Source: an uncultured Bacteroidales bacterium (lineage in GTDB: Bacteria; Bacteroidota; Bacteroidia; Bacteroidales; UBA4417). Taken from it: a stretch of 64,000 nucleotides of DNA. The DNA is taken from contig CAIRMR010000034.1 of the NCBI GenBank assembly GCA_903879715.1, positions 1 to 64,000 of the forward strand, written 5' to 3'. Shown in pieces: positions 56,016 to 64,000 of the stretch (positions within the stretch are counted from its first letter, which is position 1; each line of letters starts with the position of its first letter). Position numbers and translations under genes: made by a program. The notes below the pieces were generated by a model. It saw only the letters and a program-made list of their open reading frames with translations, searched no databases and was not told the origin of the DNA.

Positions 56016-56867
56016 ATGGCCAATATTATTGCAGCAATCGATTTCTCCGACTGTTCTATTAATGCGCTTGAGCATGCTGTTTCATTAGCCAACCGAGGCA
56101 CACTTGACATTCACATGATCTGGGTGAATAATCCAAGTGTTACAAAAACAACTATTTATTCCGATACATCAGCAGATCTTATAGATGAGATCCGGAAACA
56201 ATTTGGTAAACTCGTTGAGAAGTACAGCCTTCTGCTTGAGGATTCAACTATTGATTTTGTAATACGCGAAGGGAAAATTTATCGCGAAATAATTGATGAG
56301 GCTAAAGAAATGGATAGTTTGTGTATTGTAATGGGTACACATGGCGTGTCGGGTTTTGAACAGTTTTGGATCGGGAGCAACGCAAATAAATTAATCTCGG
56401 TGTCTCCTTGTCCGGTTATTACAATAAGAACCGGTGTAGATGCAAAACAAGGGATGAGGTGTATTCTTCTGCCCGTCGACAGTACTCTCGATACCAGGCA
56501 GAAAGTTCCTTTTACTACTTACCTTGCCCACCTTTTTGAAGCTGAAGTATATGTGCTTTCGCTTTATGCTTCCAAATATAAAAGTATTCAAAAACGGGTT
56601 GATCTTTATACTGACCAGGTTTGCACGTACCTTGAGGAAGAAGGAATTAAATTTCATCGGGATGTATTAAGCTGCGATAATCTTACAACCGGAACCATTG
56701 AATATGCCAAACACATCAGGGCAGGACTGATCAGTATAATGACTGAGCAGGAAACCAGCCCGTTTAATCTGCTTGTAGGGCCTTATGCTCAGCAGATGGT
56801 CAACAATTCGCCTTATCCGGTTCTGAGTATCAATCCATTTGATACCATGCAGATTTCGACACGATAA
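56016..56867 (+). CDS. Tandem-domain universal stress protein
   Basis: A 283-residue paralogue of the protein at 54407. The first domain opens MANIIAAIDFSDCSINALEHA and contains GTHGVSGFEQFW; the second opens CILLPVDSTLDTRQ and ends GPYAQQMVNNSPYPVLSI. Two tandem Usp genes separated by a SPOR gene suggest local duplication. A bidirectional terminator follows. Confidence 0.92.
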   Translation: MANIIAAIDFSDCSINALEHAVSLANRGTLDIHMIWVNNPSVTKTTIYSDTSADLIDEIRKQFGKLVEKYSLLLEDSTIDFVIREGKIYREIIDEAKEMDSLCIVMGTHGVSGFEQFWIGSNANKLISVSPCPVITIRTGVDAKQGMRCILLPVDSTLDTRQKVPFTTYLAHLFEAEVYVLSLYASKYKSIQKRVDLYTDQVCTYLEEEGIKFHRDVLSCDNLTTGTIEYAKHIRAGLISIMTEQETSPFNLLVGPYAQQMVNNSPYPVLSINPFDTMQISTR

Positions 56868-56891
56868 AAGGATGAATTACCACATAAAAAA

Positions 56892-56908
56892 AGCTCCTGT
56901 CAGGAGCT
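56892..56908. terminator. Bidirectional terminator between usp and fba
   Basis: AGCTCCTG and CAGGAGCT with a run of A before and T after make an intrinsic terminator that works both ways, 24 bp past usp and 34 bp past the fba stop. Confidence 0.85.
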
Positions 56909-56942
56909 TTTTCTGTTTTATGGGTAACCAACATCCGATTTA

Positions 56943-58022
56943 CTAGTTCCTGTCGAGGCAATTAAGGTCAGCAAATGCTTCTTTAACACGAACTATTAGA
57001 GTTTTCTGAGCTTCGTTGAGCCATTTACGTGGATCGTAATATTTCTTATTGGGTTTGTCTTCACCATCAGGATTGCCAATCTGGCCTTGCAGGTAAGCTT
57101 CGTTTTTCTTGTAGAATTCCATGATGCCTTTCCAGGTAGCCCATTGAGTATCGGTATCGATATTCATCTTTACGACGCCATAGGAGATTGCTTCACGTAT
57201 TTCTTCCTGGGTTGAACCTGAACCACCGTGGAAAACAAAATTGAGCGGATGCGCAGCAGTGTTGAATTTTTTCTCAACATATTTCTGTGAATTGTTAAGA
57301 ATTACTGGCTGCAATTTAACATTACCAGGTTTGTAAACGCCATGCACATTACCAAACGAAGCTGCAATGGTGAATTTATCGCTGACCTTCATAAGTTCTT
57401 CGTAAGCGTATGCTACATCTTCGGGCTGTGTATATAATTTGGAGCTGTCAACATCCGAATTGTCAATTCCATCTTCTTCACCACCGGTTACACCCAGTTC
57501 GATCTCCAATGTCATACCCATTTTACTCATACGGGCAAGAAATTTTGAGCAAATTTCCAGGTTTTCATGAAGTGGCTCTTCCGAAAGGTCGAGCATATGT
57601 GAACTGAAAAGTGGTTTGCCTGTTTCAGCAAAATGTTTTTCACCGGCAGTTAACAGACCATCAATCCAGGGCAGAAGTTTCTTTGCTGCATGGTCGGTAT
57701 GTACAAGTACCGGAACGCCATACAGTTCAGCCATAGCATGTATATGTTTTGCGCCCGAGACCGCGCCGGCAATTGCGGCTTTTTCGCCATCGTTACTCAG
57801 GAATTTTCCTGCATAAAAATGAGCGCCACCATTCGAAAACTGAATAATAACGGGGGAATTAACTTCTTTGGCAGCCTGTAATACGGCGTTGATTGAGTCG
57901 GTTCCAACAACGTTTACCGCAGGTAGCGCAAAATTATTTTGCTTTGCAATGCGGAAAATTTCCTGAACGCCATCGCCGGTAACCACACCGGGGGCAACTT
58001 TTTGTAACACTTTGTCTGACAT
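56943..58022 (-). CDS. fbaA: Class II fructose-bisphosphate aldolase
   Basis: A 359-residue zinc-dependent aldolase of the class IIA type, cleaving fructose 1,6-bisphosphate into glyceraldehyde 3-phosphate and dihydroxyacetone phosphate. Zinc ligands are in VHTDHAAKK, MTLEIELGVTGGEEDG and NFVFHGGSGS, and NIDTDTQWA is near the active site. It is a single gene with a perfect -7 box and a shared terminator. Confidence 0.96.
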   Translation of the reverse strand: MSDKVLQKVAPGVVTGDGVQEIFRIAKQNNFALPAVNVVGTDSINAVLQAAKEVNSPVIIQFSNGGAHFYAGKFLSNDGEKAAIAGAVSGAKHIHAMAELYGVPVLVHTDHAAKKLLPWIDGLLTAGEKHFAETGKPLFSSHMLDLSEEPLHENLEICSKFLARMSKMGMTLEIELGVTGGEEDGIDNSDVDSSKLYTQPEDVAYAYEELMKVSDKFTIAASFGNVHGVYKPGNVKLQPVILNNSQKYVEKKFNTAAHPLNFVFHGGSGSTQEEIREAISYGVVKMNIDTDTQWATWKGIMEFYKKNEAYLQGQIGNPDGEDKPNKKYYDPRKWLNEAQKTLIVRVKEAFADLNCLDRN

Positions 58023-58059
58023 ATTGTTGAAAATTATGTGATCGGTTAATATACTTTTG

Positions 58060-58067
58060 CAAAGATA
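58060..58067 (-). promoter_or_regulatory. -7 promoter box of fbaA
   Basis: Minus-strand TATCTTTG fits TAnnTTTG exactly, 38 bp before the ATG at 58022. Confidence 0.6.
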
Positions 58068-58220
58068 CAGATTTTATTATTGAAAGGAATTTAGAATGAA
58101 AGTTAAAATTCAATCATATGTTAATTCTTTGAATTTCTGAAAGTGATAAAATTATATAAGGGTGAGACCGATCGCCTATATCAGTACGATAAAACCTGAA
58201 TATTCATATTTTTGACAGGC

Positions 58221-58355
58221 CGCTCGTTTACTCTTCCAGCCATCGTCGAAACGGATCAGATCACCGCCAGGTATGAGAATGGAATTCTCAAGGTGAATAT
58301 TCCGAAGAAAGAAGAAGCAAAGCCGAAACCAATGAAAAAGATTCTGGTTTCGTAA
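58221..58355 (+). pseudogene. Hsp20 small heat shock protein remnant (C-terminal)
   Basis: In the plus frame RSFTLPAIVETDQITARYEN and then GILKVNIPKKEEAKPKPMKK end at TAA 58355. This is the last 44 or so residues of the alpha-crystallin domain (F-x-L-P, ENGVL-I-PKKEE). An in-frame TGA lies just upstream at about 58197-58199, and no N-terminal domain is found. Hsp20 proteins are normally about 140-150 residues, so the gene has been deleted from its 5' end. Its terminator survives. Confidence 0.8.
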
Positions 58356-58357
58356 TG

Positions 58358-58386
58358 AAAACAGCCGGTTAATAGCCGGCTGTTTT
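58358..58386 (+). terminator. Terminator of the Hsp20 remnant
   Basis: AAAACAGCCGG (58358-58368) and CCGGCTGTTTT (58376-58386) form an 11-bp stem with a T-rich end, 2 bp after the remnant stop. Confidence 0.8.
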
Positions 58387-58540
58387 GTTTAAATATGTTA
58401 ATATGGGATGGCAGATGTTGTATTTTCAAGTACTAGTGCAAGAATCAATTTCTCATCTTCCAGAACGCTAAAATCTGATGACAAAATATTTTTTCTAAAA
58501 GTGCACTCAAAATAAAAAAAATACCTACTTTAGCCGCTTT

Positions 58541-58559
58541 AAGTGTAAATATTACACTT
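58541..58559 (+). promoter_or_regulatory. Palindromic operator candidate upstream of araR
   Basis: AAGTGTAA and TTACACTT separated by 3 nt make an 8+8 palindrome, 37 bp before the araR start. A TACTTTAG box, close to TAnnTTTG, is at 58526-58533, so the palindrome lies at the transcription start, a position suited to repression. AraR autoregulation is the inference. Confidence 0.6.
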
Positions 58560-58596
58560 GTAATAAAATCCGGTTAAACTGTAATTATCTACTCCT

Positions 58597-59334
58597 ATGG
58601 TGTCATTTTACAAGGAATACGATCATCATCTGGTAGCACTCGACTGCATTATCTTCGGATTTGATGAAGGAGAACTGAAACTCTTGTTGTTAAAACGAAA
58701 ATTTGAACCTGCAAAAGGTGAATGGTCACTCATGGGCGGATTCCTGGGGAAGTCGGAAAGTCTTGACGAAGCAGCATGCCGGATACTCAATCAACTTACA
58801 GGTCTTTCAAATATTTACATGAAGCAACTGAGTGCTTTCGGCGATGTTGACAGGGATCCGGGAGCAAGAACAATTTCGGTAGCATTTTATGCCCTGATAA
58901 AAATTGATGAAAACGACCGCTTACTTGCTGAAAACCATGGAGCCGAATGGGTTTCGATAAACGAACTTCCTGTGCTGATTTTTGATCATTCCAAAATGGC
59001 AGAAAAAGCCCTGGAGGCTTTGCGCAGACGAACCTCGCGCGAACCAATCGGTTTCGAACTGCTGCCGGTAAAATTTACCCTACCCCAGTTACAGTCGCTT
59101 TACGAAAGCATCTGCGGGGAGCTGCTCGACAAACGAAATTTCAGAAAACAGATACTCGAAACCGGGTTATTGGTCAAACTTGAAGAGAAAGATAAAGAAT
59201 CATCCAAAAAAGGTGCCTATTTATACAAATTCGACCACAATAAATACAACAGTTATGTCGAGAAAGGATTTCTCTTTCAGTTAAAAGTAAAAAGCGGGCA
59301 TATCATTAAAGGGAATAATTCAATTTTGGACTGA
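58597..59334 (+). CDS. araR: NUDIX-type arabinose regulator (AraR-like)
   Basis: A 245-residue protein with an N-terminal Nudix domain and a C-terminal winged helix (FTLPQLQSLYESICGELLDK and FRKQILETGLLVKL). The Nudix box is GGFLGKSESLDEAACRILNQ: the REUxEE core is replaced by RILNQL, so the catalytic glutamates are gone and it should sense a ligand rather than hydrolyse it. Proteins of this build regulate arabinose genes in Bacteroides (AraR) and NAD genes elsewhere (NrtR). The neighbours araA, transporter, araD and araB identify it as AraR. A palindrome overlaps its promoter. Confidence 0.93.
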   Translation: MVSFYKEYDHHLVALDCIIFGFDEGELKLLLLKRKFEPAKGEWSLMGGFLGKSESLDEAACRILNQLTGLSNIYMKQLSAFGDVDRDPGARTISVAFYALIKIDENDRLLAENHGAEWVSINELPVLIFDHSKMAEKALEALRRRTSREPIGFELLPVKFTLPQLQSLYESICGELLDKRNFRKQILETGLLVKLEEKDKESSKKGAYLYKFDHNKYNSYVEKGFLFQLKVKSGHIIKGNNSILD

Positions 59335-59413
59335 TGCTAAATTGTACGATTACGATTTCTCCTGCTGTTTCCTGCATTCATAAATCGAATAAACTCAAAT
59401 AAAATTAAATAAA

Positions 59414-60898
59414 ATGAAAGAACCTAATGGATTAGAAGTTTGGTTTGTCACCGGAAGTCAACATTTGTATGGGAAAGAAACCCTTAAACAAGTTGATGTT
59501 GATTCCGAAACCATTGCCAACGCATTAAACGCATCGGCTAAAATACCTGTTAAAATTGTATTTAAGCCTGTGGTAACCACTCCAACCGAAATTTATGATA
59601 TTTGCCTGGCGGCCACTAGTGATAAAAATTGCATCGGTCTGATAACGTGGATGCATACCTTCTCGCCGGCAAAAATGTGGATTGGCGGGTTGAGTGTCCT
59701 CAATAAACCATTCTTGCATCTGCATACCCAGTTTAACCGTGATATCCCCTGGAATGAAATTGACATGGATTTCATGAACCTGAACCAATCGGCTCATGGC
59801 GATCGCGAATTCGGCTTTATCTGCACCCGTTTACGCTTGAACCGTAAAGTAGTGGTTGGCCATTGGCAGGACGAAAAAGTTGTGGACAAAATTGCCGTTT
59901 GGACGCGTGCTGCATTGGGGTACAACGAATCGAAAGGATTAAAGATTTGTCGCTTTGGCGACAATATGCGCGAAGTTGCTGTAACCGAAGGCGATAAAGT
60001 GGAAGCTCAGATAAAACTGGGTTGGCAAATTAGTTATCATGGTGTAGGAGATTTGGTGAAAAGTGTAGATTCTATTACTGAATCCGAGGTTGATGAACTG
60101 ATGATTGAGTATAAAGAAAAGTATACCATTGCCAGCAACGAACCGGAGAATATCCGCTACCAGGCGAAAATCGAAATTGGCATGAAGCGCTTCCTGGATA
60201 AATACAACTACAAAGCTTTTACCACAAACTTTGAAGATCTGTACGGTTTGAAACAATTACCGGGCCTGGCATCGCAACGATTGATGGAGCAGGGTTATGG
60301 CTTTGGTGCCGAAGGCGACTGGAAGCAATCGGCACTGGTGCGCATCATGAAAGTAATGTCGCAGGGGTTAAAAGGCGGTTGCTCGTTTATGGAAGACTAT
60401 ACCTACCATTTAGATCCCAGGCAACCGGCTGTGTTGAGCGCCCACATGCTGGAAATTTGTCCCTCAGTAGCTGAAAGCAAACCAAGTATTGAAGTGCATC
60501 CGCTGGGAATCGGAGGTAAAGATGCCCCGGCACGGTTTGTATTTACTGTTCCCGCAGGAAAGGGAATCAATGCTACCCTGGTTGATATGGGCGGACGTAT
60601 GCGTATGATTGTTAACCCGGTTACCGTGGTTAAGCCTGATGCACTCCCCAAATTGCCTGTTGCCCGTGCTTTGTGGGTTCCTGAACCTAATCTCGAAATT
60701 GGTGCTCATGCCTGGATTTTAGCCGGTGGTGCTCACCATACCAGCTTTAGTATGGCATTAAACACCGAATACCTGGAAGACTTTGCTGAAATGATTGGTT
60801 TTGAATTTGTTATAATAGACAATGATACCAACATCCGTGAGTTTAAAAAGGAACTGAAATGGAACGATGTTTACTACAATCATAAAATTAACCCTTAA
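59414..60898 (+). CDS. araA: L-arabinose isomerase
   Basis: A 494-residue metal-dependent isomerase converting L-arabinose to L-ribulose. Family segments are [13 protein letters not shown] at the start, [20 protein letters not shown], the metal-binding [10 protein letters not shown], and [18 protein letters not shown]. These include the two Glu and two His metal ligands of the family. The length matches (about 500). It starts 79 bp after araR, and the symporter follows 12 bp later. Confidence 0.97.
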   Translation: MKEPNGLEVWFVTGSQHLYGKETLKQVDVDSETIANALNASAKIPVKIVFKPVVTTPTEIYDICLAATSDKNCIGLITWMHTFSPAKMWIGGLSVLNKPFLHLHTQFNRDIPWNEIDMDFMNLNQSAHGDREFGFICTRLRLNRKVVVGHWQDEKVVDKIAVWTRAALGYNESKGLKICRFGDNMREVAVTEGDKVEAQIKLGWQISYHGVGDLVKSVDSITESEVDELMIEYKEKYTIASNEPENIRYQAKIEIGMKRFLDKYNYKAFTTNFEDLYGLKQLPGLASQRLMEQGYGFGAEGDWKQSALVRIMKVMSQGLKGGCSFMEDYTYHLDPRQPAVLSAHMLEICPSVAESKPSIEVHPLGIGGKDAPARFVFTVPAGKGINATLVDMGGRMRMIVNPVTVVKPDALPKLPVARALWVPEPNLEIGAHAWILAGGAHHTSFSMALNTEYLEDFAEMIGFEFVIIDNDTNIREFKKELKWNDVYYNHKINP

Positions 60899-60910
60899 TA
60901 CGCATAAAAT

Positions 60911-62764
60911 ATGAATGCAGGATTTACAGCAATTGATTACGCAATCTTTATTGGCTATGCCATTCTGATTGTAAGCCTGGGTCTTTGGCTCTCAAGAACT
61001 AAGAAAGGAGAGGAAAAGGATTCGAAAGACTATTTTTTAGCAGGAGGTACCCTTTCGTGGTGGGCCATTGGAGCATCCTTGATTGCTGCCAACATTTCAG
61101 CCGAACATTTTATTGGAATGTCGGGTTCAGGATTCCGGATCGGATTGGGCATTGCAGCTTACGAGTGGATAGCAGCCATTACCCTTATTTTGGTAGCTAA
61201 GTTTCTACTCCCACAAATGATTGAAAAGAAAATATTTACCATGCCTCAATTGGCCAAAGAACGGTATGGGCAAGGGGTAAGCTTCTTCTTTTCATTTTTC
61301 TGGCTTCTGGTTTACGTATTTGTTAACCTGACTTCTGTAGCCTGGCTGGGAGCTCTGGCCATGCAACAGATTCTCGGAATACCAATGATCTATGGTGTGC
61401 CTGGCTTAATGATTTTTGCCGGAATTTACTCTATTTATGGAGGTCTTAAAGCCGTAGCCTGGACCGATGTGCTTCAAGTGGTATTTCTTGTAGGCGGTGG
61501 ATTAATAACTGCATTTTTTGCTTTAGGTGCGGTTGGAGATGGAAATGCTATTGATGGCTTTATGACCATTTTAAGTAAAGTCAGGGAAAATCCGGGTGAC
61601 CTTCATTTTAATATGATTATTGACGAAAATGTAAATCCTGAAATTTTCAAAGACCTACCCGGGCTGGCGGTTATTTTTGGTGCCATGTGGCTAACCAATA
61701 TTGGTTACTGGGGTTTCAATCAATACATTATCCAAAAGGGGCTGGCCGCCAAAAACCTGGCCGAGGCCAAACGCGGGTTAATTTTTGCTGCTTATTTAAA
61801 GATTTTGATTCCAATCATTGTGATTATTCCGGGTATTACGGCCTACGTGCTTTTTACCAATCCTGATCTGCAGCATAATTTGGTTGGATTGAATGGCACT
61901 ATTGAGCGGGCTGATGATGCTTACCCATGGTTGCTACGAAATTTTGCACCAAACGGTATTCGCGGCCTGGCTTTTGCGGCTTTGGTTGCGGCTGTAGTTT
62001 CGTCGCTGGCCTCTATGTTAAATTCCGCGTCAACTATATTTACCCTGGATATTTACAAACCATTAATCAACCAAAAAGCATCGGAACGTCAGTTGGTTAA
62101 AGTGGGTCGTATTTCTGCTTTGGTGGCCCTGGTTGTTGCTATGTTTGCTGCCAAACCTTTATTGGGCGGTCTCGACCAGGCATTTCAATACATCCAGGAA
62201 TACACAGGTTTTATTTATCCGGGTGTTGTAGTTGTATTTGGCATGGGTATTCTTTGGAAACGGGCCACTAACCGTGCAGCATTATGGACAACTATCGCCA
62301 CGTTGCCATTGGGAATAGCCATGAAAATTGCCTTACCCGACTTGCCCTTTATCATCCGTATGGGTTATGTGTGTATGATTTTGATTTCATTGGCCGTTAC
62401 TCTTACGTTAACCGACAAAAATCAGGTAAAAGCCGATGTATTAACCGATGCCAATAAAAAATGGTTGACTTCGGGAGGATGGATATTTGCCATTCTTTCG
62501 GGTATTCTGTTTATTTCGGGTATTATCTGGGGAACCGATCTTTTTGGATGCAGCTTGCGCCACCTCGGATTTCATTCCATCTTTATGATGACATTTATGA
62601 TGGCTTTCCTGGCCGTCATCATGTTTACCAATGCCAAATCGCCAACAAAGGATGCCAAATCGTACGAATTTGACCCGACCCTTTTTGAAACGGACAAGGG
62701 TTTTCTGGTTGGAGCAATTGGAATTGTAGTAATTATTGCAGCACTCTATGCTTATTTCTGGTAA
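60911..62764 (+). CDS. Sodium:solute symporter, probable L-arabinose transporter
   Basis: A 617-residue SSS-family (SGLT-like) transporter with about 14 membrane helices. SKDYFLAGGTLSWWAIGASL and SLIAANISAEHFIGMSG near the N-terminus, and RGLAFAALVAAVVSSLASML in the middle, are typical. The substrate is inferred from its place between araA and araD. A terminator-like hairpin separates it from araD. Confidence 0.93.
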   Translation: MNAGFTAIDYAIFIGYAILIVSLGLWLSRTKKGEEKDSKDYFLAGGTLSWWAIGASLIAANISAEHFIGMSGSGFRIGLGIAAYEWIAAITLILVAKFLLPQMIEKKIFTMPQLAKERYGQGVSFFFSFFWLLVYVFVNLTSVAWLGALAMQQILGIPMIYGVPGLMIFAGIYSIYGGLKAVAWTDVLQVVFLVGGGLITAFFALGAVGDGNAIDGFMTILSKVRENPGDLHFNMIIDENVNPEIFKDLPGLAVIFGAMWLTNIGYWGFNQYIIQKGLAAKNLAEAKRGLIFAAYLKILIPIIVIIPGITAYVLFTNPDLQHNLVGLNGTIERADDAYPWLLRNFAPNGIRGLAFAALVAAVVSSLASMLNSASTIFTLDIYKPLINQKASERQLVKVGRISALVALVVAMFAAKPLLGGLDQAFQYIQEYTGFIYPGVVVVFGMGILWKRATNRAALWTTIATLPLGIAMKIALPDLPFIIRMGYVCMILISLAVTLTLTDKNQVKADVLTDANKKWLTSGGWIFAILSGILFISGIIWGTDLFGCSLRHLGFHSIFMMTFMMAFLAVIMFTNAKSPTKDAKSYEFDPTLFETDKGFLVGAIGIVVIIAALYAYFW

Positions 62765-62773
62765 CAATATACA

Positions 62774-62802
62774 GGGGATTCTGGCATGAGCCCAAAATCC
62801 CC
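62774..62802 (+). terminator. Terminator or attenuator inside the ara operon
   Basis: GGGGATT (62774-62780) pairs with AATCCCC (62796-62802), and TGGC with GCCC inside, followed by TTTTTATT. It sits 10 bp after the symporter stop and 20 bp before the araD ATG at 62822. Confidence 0.75.
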
Positions 62803-62821
62803 TTTTTATTCCTTTAGAACT

Positions 62822-63505
62822 ATGTTAGAAGAACTTAAGACGCAAGTTTATACCGCAAACCTCAATCTGGTAAAACACGGTTTGGTATTGTTTACCTGGG
62901 GCAATGTAAGCGGTATCGACCGTAAGGAGAATCTGCTCGTTATCAAACCCAGCGGTGTTTCGTACGAGGATATGCAACCCGTCGACATGGTGGTGGTAGA
63001 TTTAAGCGGAAAAGTGATTGAAGGGAAATATAAACCATCATCGGACACTCTCACGCATATCGAACTCTATAAAGCATTTCCCGAAATCGGCGGCATCGTT
63101 CACACACATTCAACATATGCCGTTGCATGGGCCCAGGCTTTGAAAGCAATTCCGGCGATGGGAACGACACATGCCGATCATTTTTACGGCGAAATTCCCT
63201 GTACCCGCGAACTGACAAAAGAAGAAGTTGAGCGCGGGTATGAAAAAGAAACCGGTACAGTTATCATCGAAACGTTTAAAAACATTGATCCGCTTCATGT
63301 TCCAGGCGTACTCGTAGGTAATCATGGTCCGTTTGCCTGGGGAGCCAATGCCGAAAAGGCTGTTTACAATGCTGTTGTGCTTGAAGAAGTTGCCCGGATG
63401 GCTTTGCTTACCATGCAATTAGGAAACGAAAATCCGATTAAACAATATTTACTCGATAAGCATTTTAACAGGAAACACGGGAAGAGTGCGTATTATGGAC
63501 AGTGA
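62822..63505 (+). CDS. araD: L-ribulose-5-phosphate 4-epimerase
   Basis: The ATG at 62822 ([20 protein letters not shown]) gives 227 residues, the usual length; an upstream in-frame ATG at 62786 lies inside the hairpin and adds 12 odd residues. The class II aldolase fold shows [12 protein letters not shown], the zinc-binding [14 protein letters not shown] and [14 protein letters not shown]-like [17 protein letters not shown]. It converts L-ribulose 5-phosphate to D-xylulose 5-phosphate, linking arabinose to the pentose phosphate pathway. Confidence 0.96.
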   Translation: MLEELKTQVYTANLNLVKHGLVLFTWGNVSGIDRKENLLVIKPSGVSYEDMQPVDMVVVDLSGKVIEGKYKPSSDTLTHIELYKAFPEIGGIVHTHSTYAVAWAQALKAIPAMGTTHADHFYGEIPCTRELTKEEVERGYEKETGTVIIETFKNIDPLHVPGVLVGNHGPFAWGANAEKAVYNAVVLEEVARMALLTMQLGNENPIKQYLLDKHFNRKHGKSAYYGQ

Positions 63506-63523
63506 GTGAGTTGACGAGCAGAC

Positions 63524-63585
63524 AAGAAGATCAGGATGACGAGGAGAAGGGCGAAGGGCGACAAGGCGAGGGGCGAATATGTTTC
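63524..63585. repeat. Heptamer patch, GGGCGAA family, between araD and araB
   Basis: Purine-rich units such as GAGGAGA, AGGGCGA, AGGGCGA and GGGGCGA run in tandem. The reverse complement of this family recurs at 36275, 50262 and 52775. Confidence 0.6.
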
Positions 63586-63675
63586 ACAAGATCCGGACTG
63601 AAATCTGTAATCGATGTGTACGACACTTAAAATCAAACAATAAAATTTTTATTTGAATACAAATAATTCAAAAAA

Positions 63676-64000
63676 ATGACAAAATACACACTTGGTGTTG
63701 ATTATGGTACCGACTCGGTACGCACCATCCTGGTTGATGCTTCGAACGGGAATGAAATTGCAAACAGTGTTTTTTATTATCCGCGCTGGAAAGCCGGCAA
63801 ATATTGTGTTCCTATAAAGAACCAGTTCCGCCAGCATCCCTTGGATTATGTCGAAGGACTTGAAAGCACCATACGTGGAGTGCTTGCAAAAGCTCCTGCC
63901 GGCGTTGCCGAAAATGTAGTCGCCATTTCAATTGATACCACCGGCAGCACTCCTGTGGCTGTGGATGTAAATGGAACTCCTCTGGCGCTTCTGCCTGAGT
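63676..64000 (+). CDS. araB: Ribulokinase (partial, 3' end outside window)
   Basis: From the ATG at 63676 the frame MTKYTLGVDYGTDSVRTILV runs to the window edge, 108 residues. It begins with the FGGY-kinase phosphate-binding motif and continues with VVAISIDTTGSTPVAVDVNG, typical of ribulokinases. It phosphorylates L-ribulose and completes the arabinose operon with araA and araD. The distance from araD is 170 bp, filled by repeats. Confidence 0.94.
   Translation, partial: MTKYTLGVDYGTDSVRTILVDASNGNEIANSVFYYPRWKAGKYCVPIKNQFRQHPLDYVEGLESTIRGVLAKAPAGVAENVVAISIDTTGSTPVAVDVNGTPLALLPE

Noticed and set aside
62786-62821. Upstream ATG as the araD start
   Set aside because: It falls inside the hairpin between the symporter and araD, and the 12 extra residues do not fit the family.
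63616-63626. GTGTACGACAC as a second AraR site before araB
   Set aside because: Only 4-bp arms match and the extended sequence does not fit the 58541 palindrome.

Overview
The window looks like a chromosomal segment of an environmental, probably anaerobic or facultative member of Bacteroidota, most likely Bacteroidales or Marinilabiliales. The evidence is: secreted proteins with C-terminal type IX secretion sorting domains; FISUMP, WG-repeat and RCC1-type secreted proteins; TAnnTTTG-type -7 promoter boxes; SUF rather than ISC iron-sulfur assembly; a NUDIX-type arabinose regulator; and a SusD remnant. No rRNA, tRNA, CRISPR array or intact insertion sequence was recognised.

Layout. 1-1948: a LytS/LytTR two-component pair on the minus strand, the kinase running off the left edge. 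2465-5802: two secreted T9SS cargo proteins (RCC1 repeats, and an SBBP-like protein split by a frameshift). 5993-10901 (minus): a truncated isoaspartyl peptidase, an amino acid permease, an unknown lipoprotein and dxs. 11345-14733 (minus): an outer-membrane porin with nrfH and nrfA for nitrite ammonification. 14889-21115 (minus): the suf operon sufB-C-D-S-E-T, with a palindromic operator candidate at its promoter. 21546-24605: thiL and uvrC. 24962-32195 (minus): secreted proteins including two alternating FISUMP/WG-repeat pairs. 32373-36085 (minus): a NarL-type regulator and a large periplasmic-propeller histidine kinase. 36341-40019: LuxE-like ligase, lipoprotein, YdcF-like protein and acyl-CoA dehydrogenase. 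40104-41110: a gene graveyard holding a decayed 2-hydroxyacid dehydrogenase and a SusD tail. 41166-45347: kbl, a radical SAM protein and a polyprenyl synthase. 45625-50237: MORN and CAP secreted proteins, an AAA ATPase, an outer-membrane barrel and ubiX. 50320-53843 (minus): arginine deiminase, queG and ruvB. 54407-58022: two tandem universal stress proteins with a SPOR protein between them, then class II aldolase. 58597-64000: an L-arabinose operon (araR, araA, a sodium:sugar symporter, araD, and araB cut by the right edge).

The most unusual content is intergenic. One family of about 170-280 bp palindromic elements has CTAATCAGT-like ends and CCACAGATTACGCAG-type arms, with about four copies. 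There are also many patches of 7-nt tandem repeats with different sequences at different loci (CTTCCGT, AAGGTAT, GAAAATA, AATCACA, GGGCGAA, CCCAATT), together with CCACGGAGACAC arms and a roughly 50-bp block shared by two loci. Several lie inside operons or next to broken genes, which suggests active non-coding repeats. At least four decayed or truncated genes (asparaginase, hydroxyacid dehydrogenase, SusD, Hsp20) support ongoing genome erosion and rearrangement. All calls come from reading the sequence and translations, with no database search.
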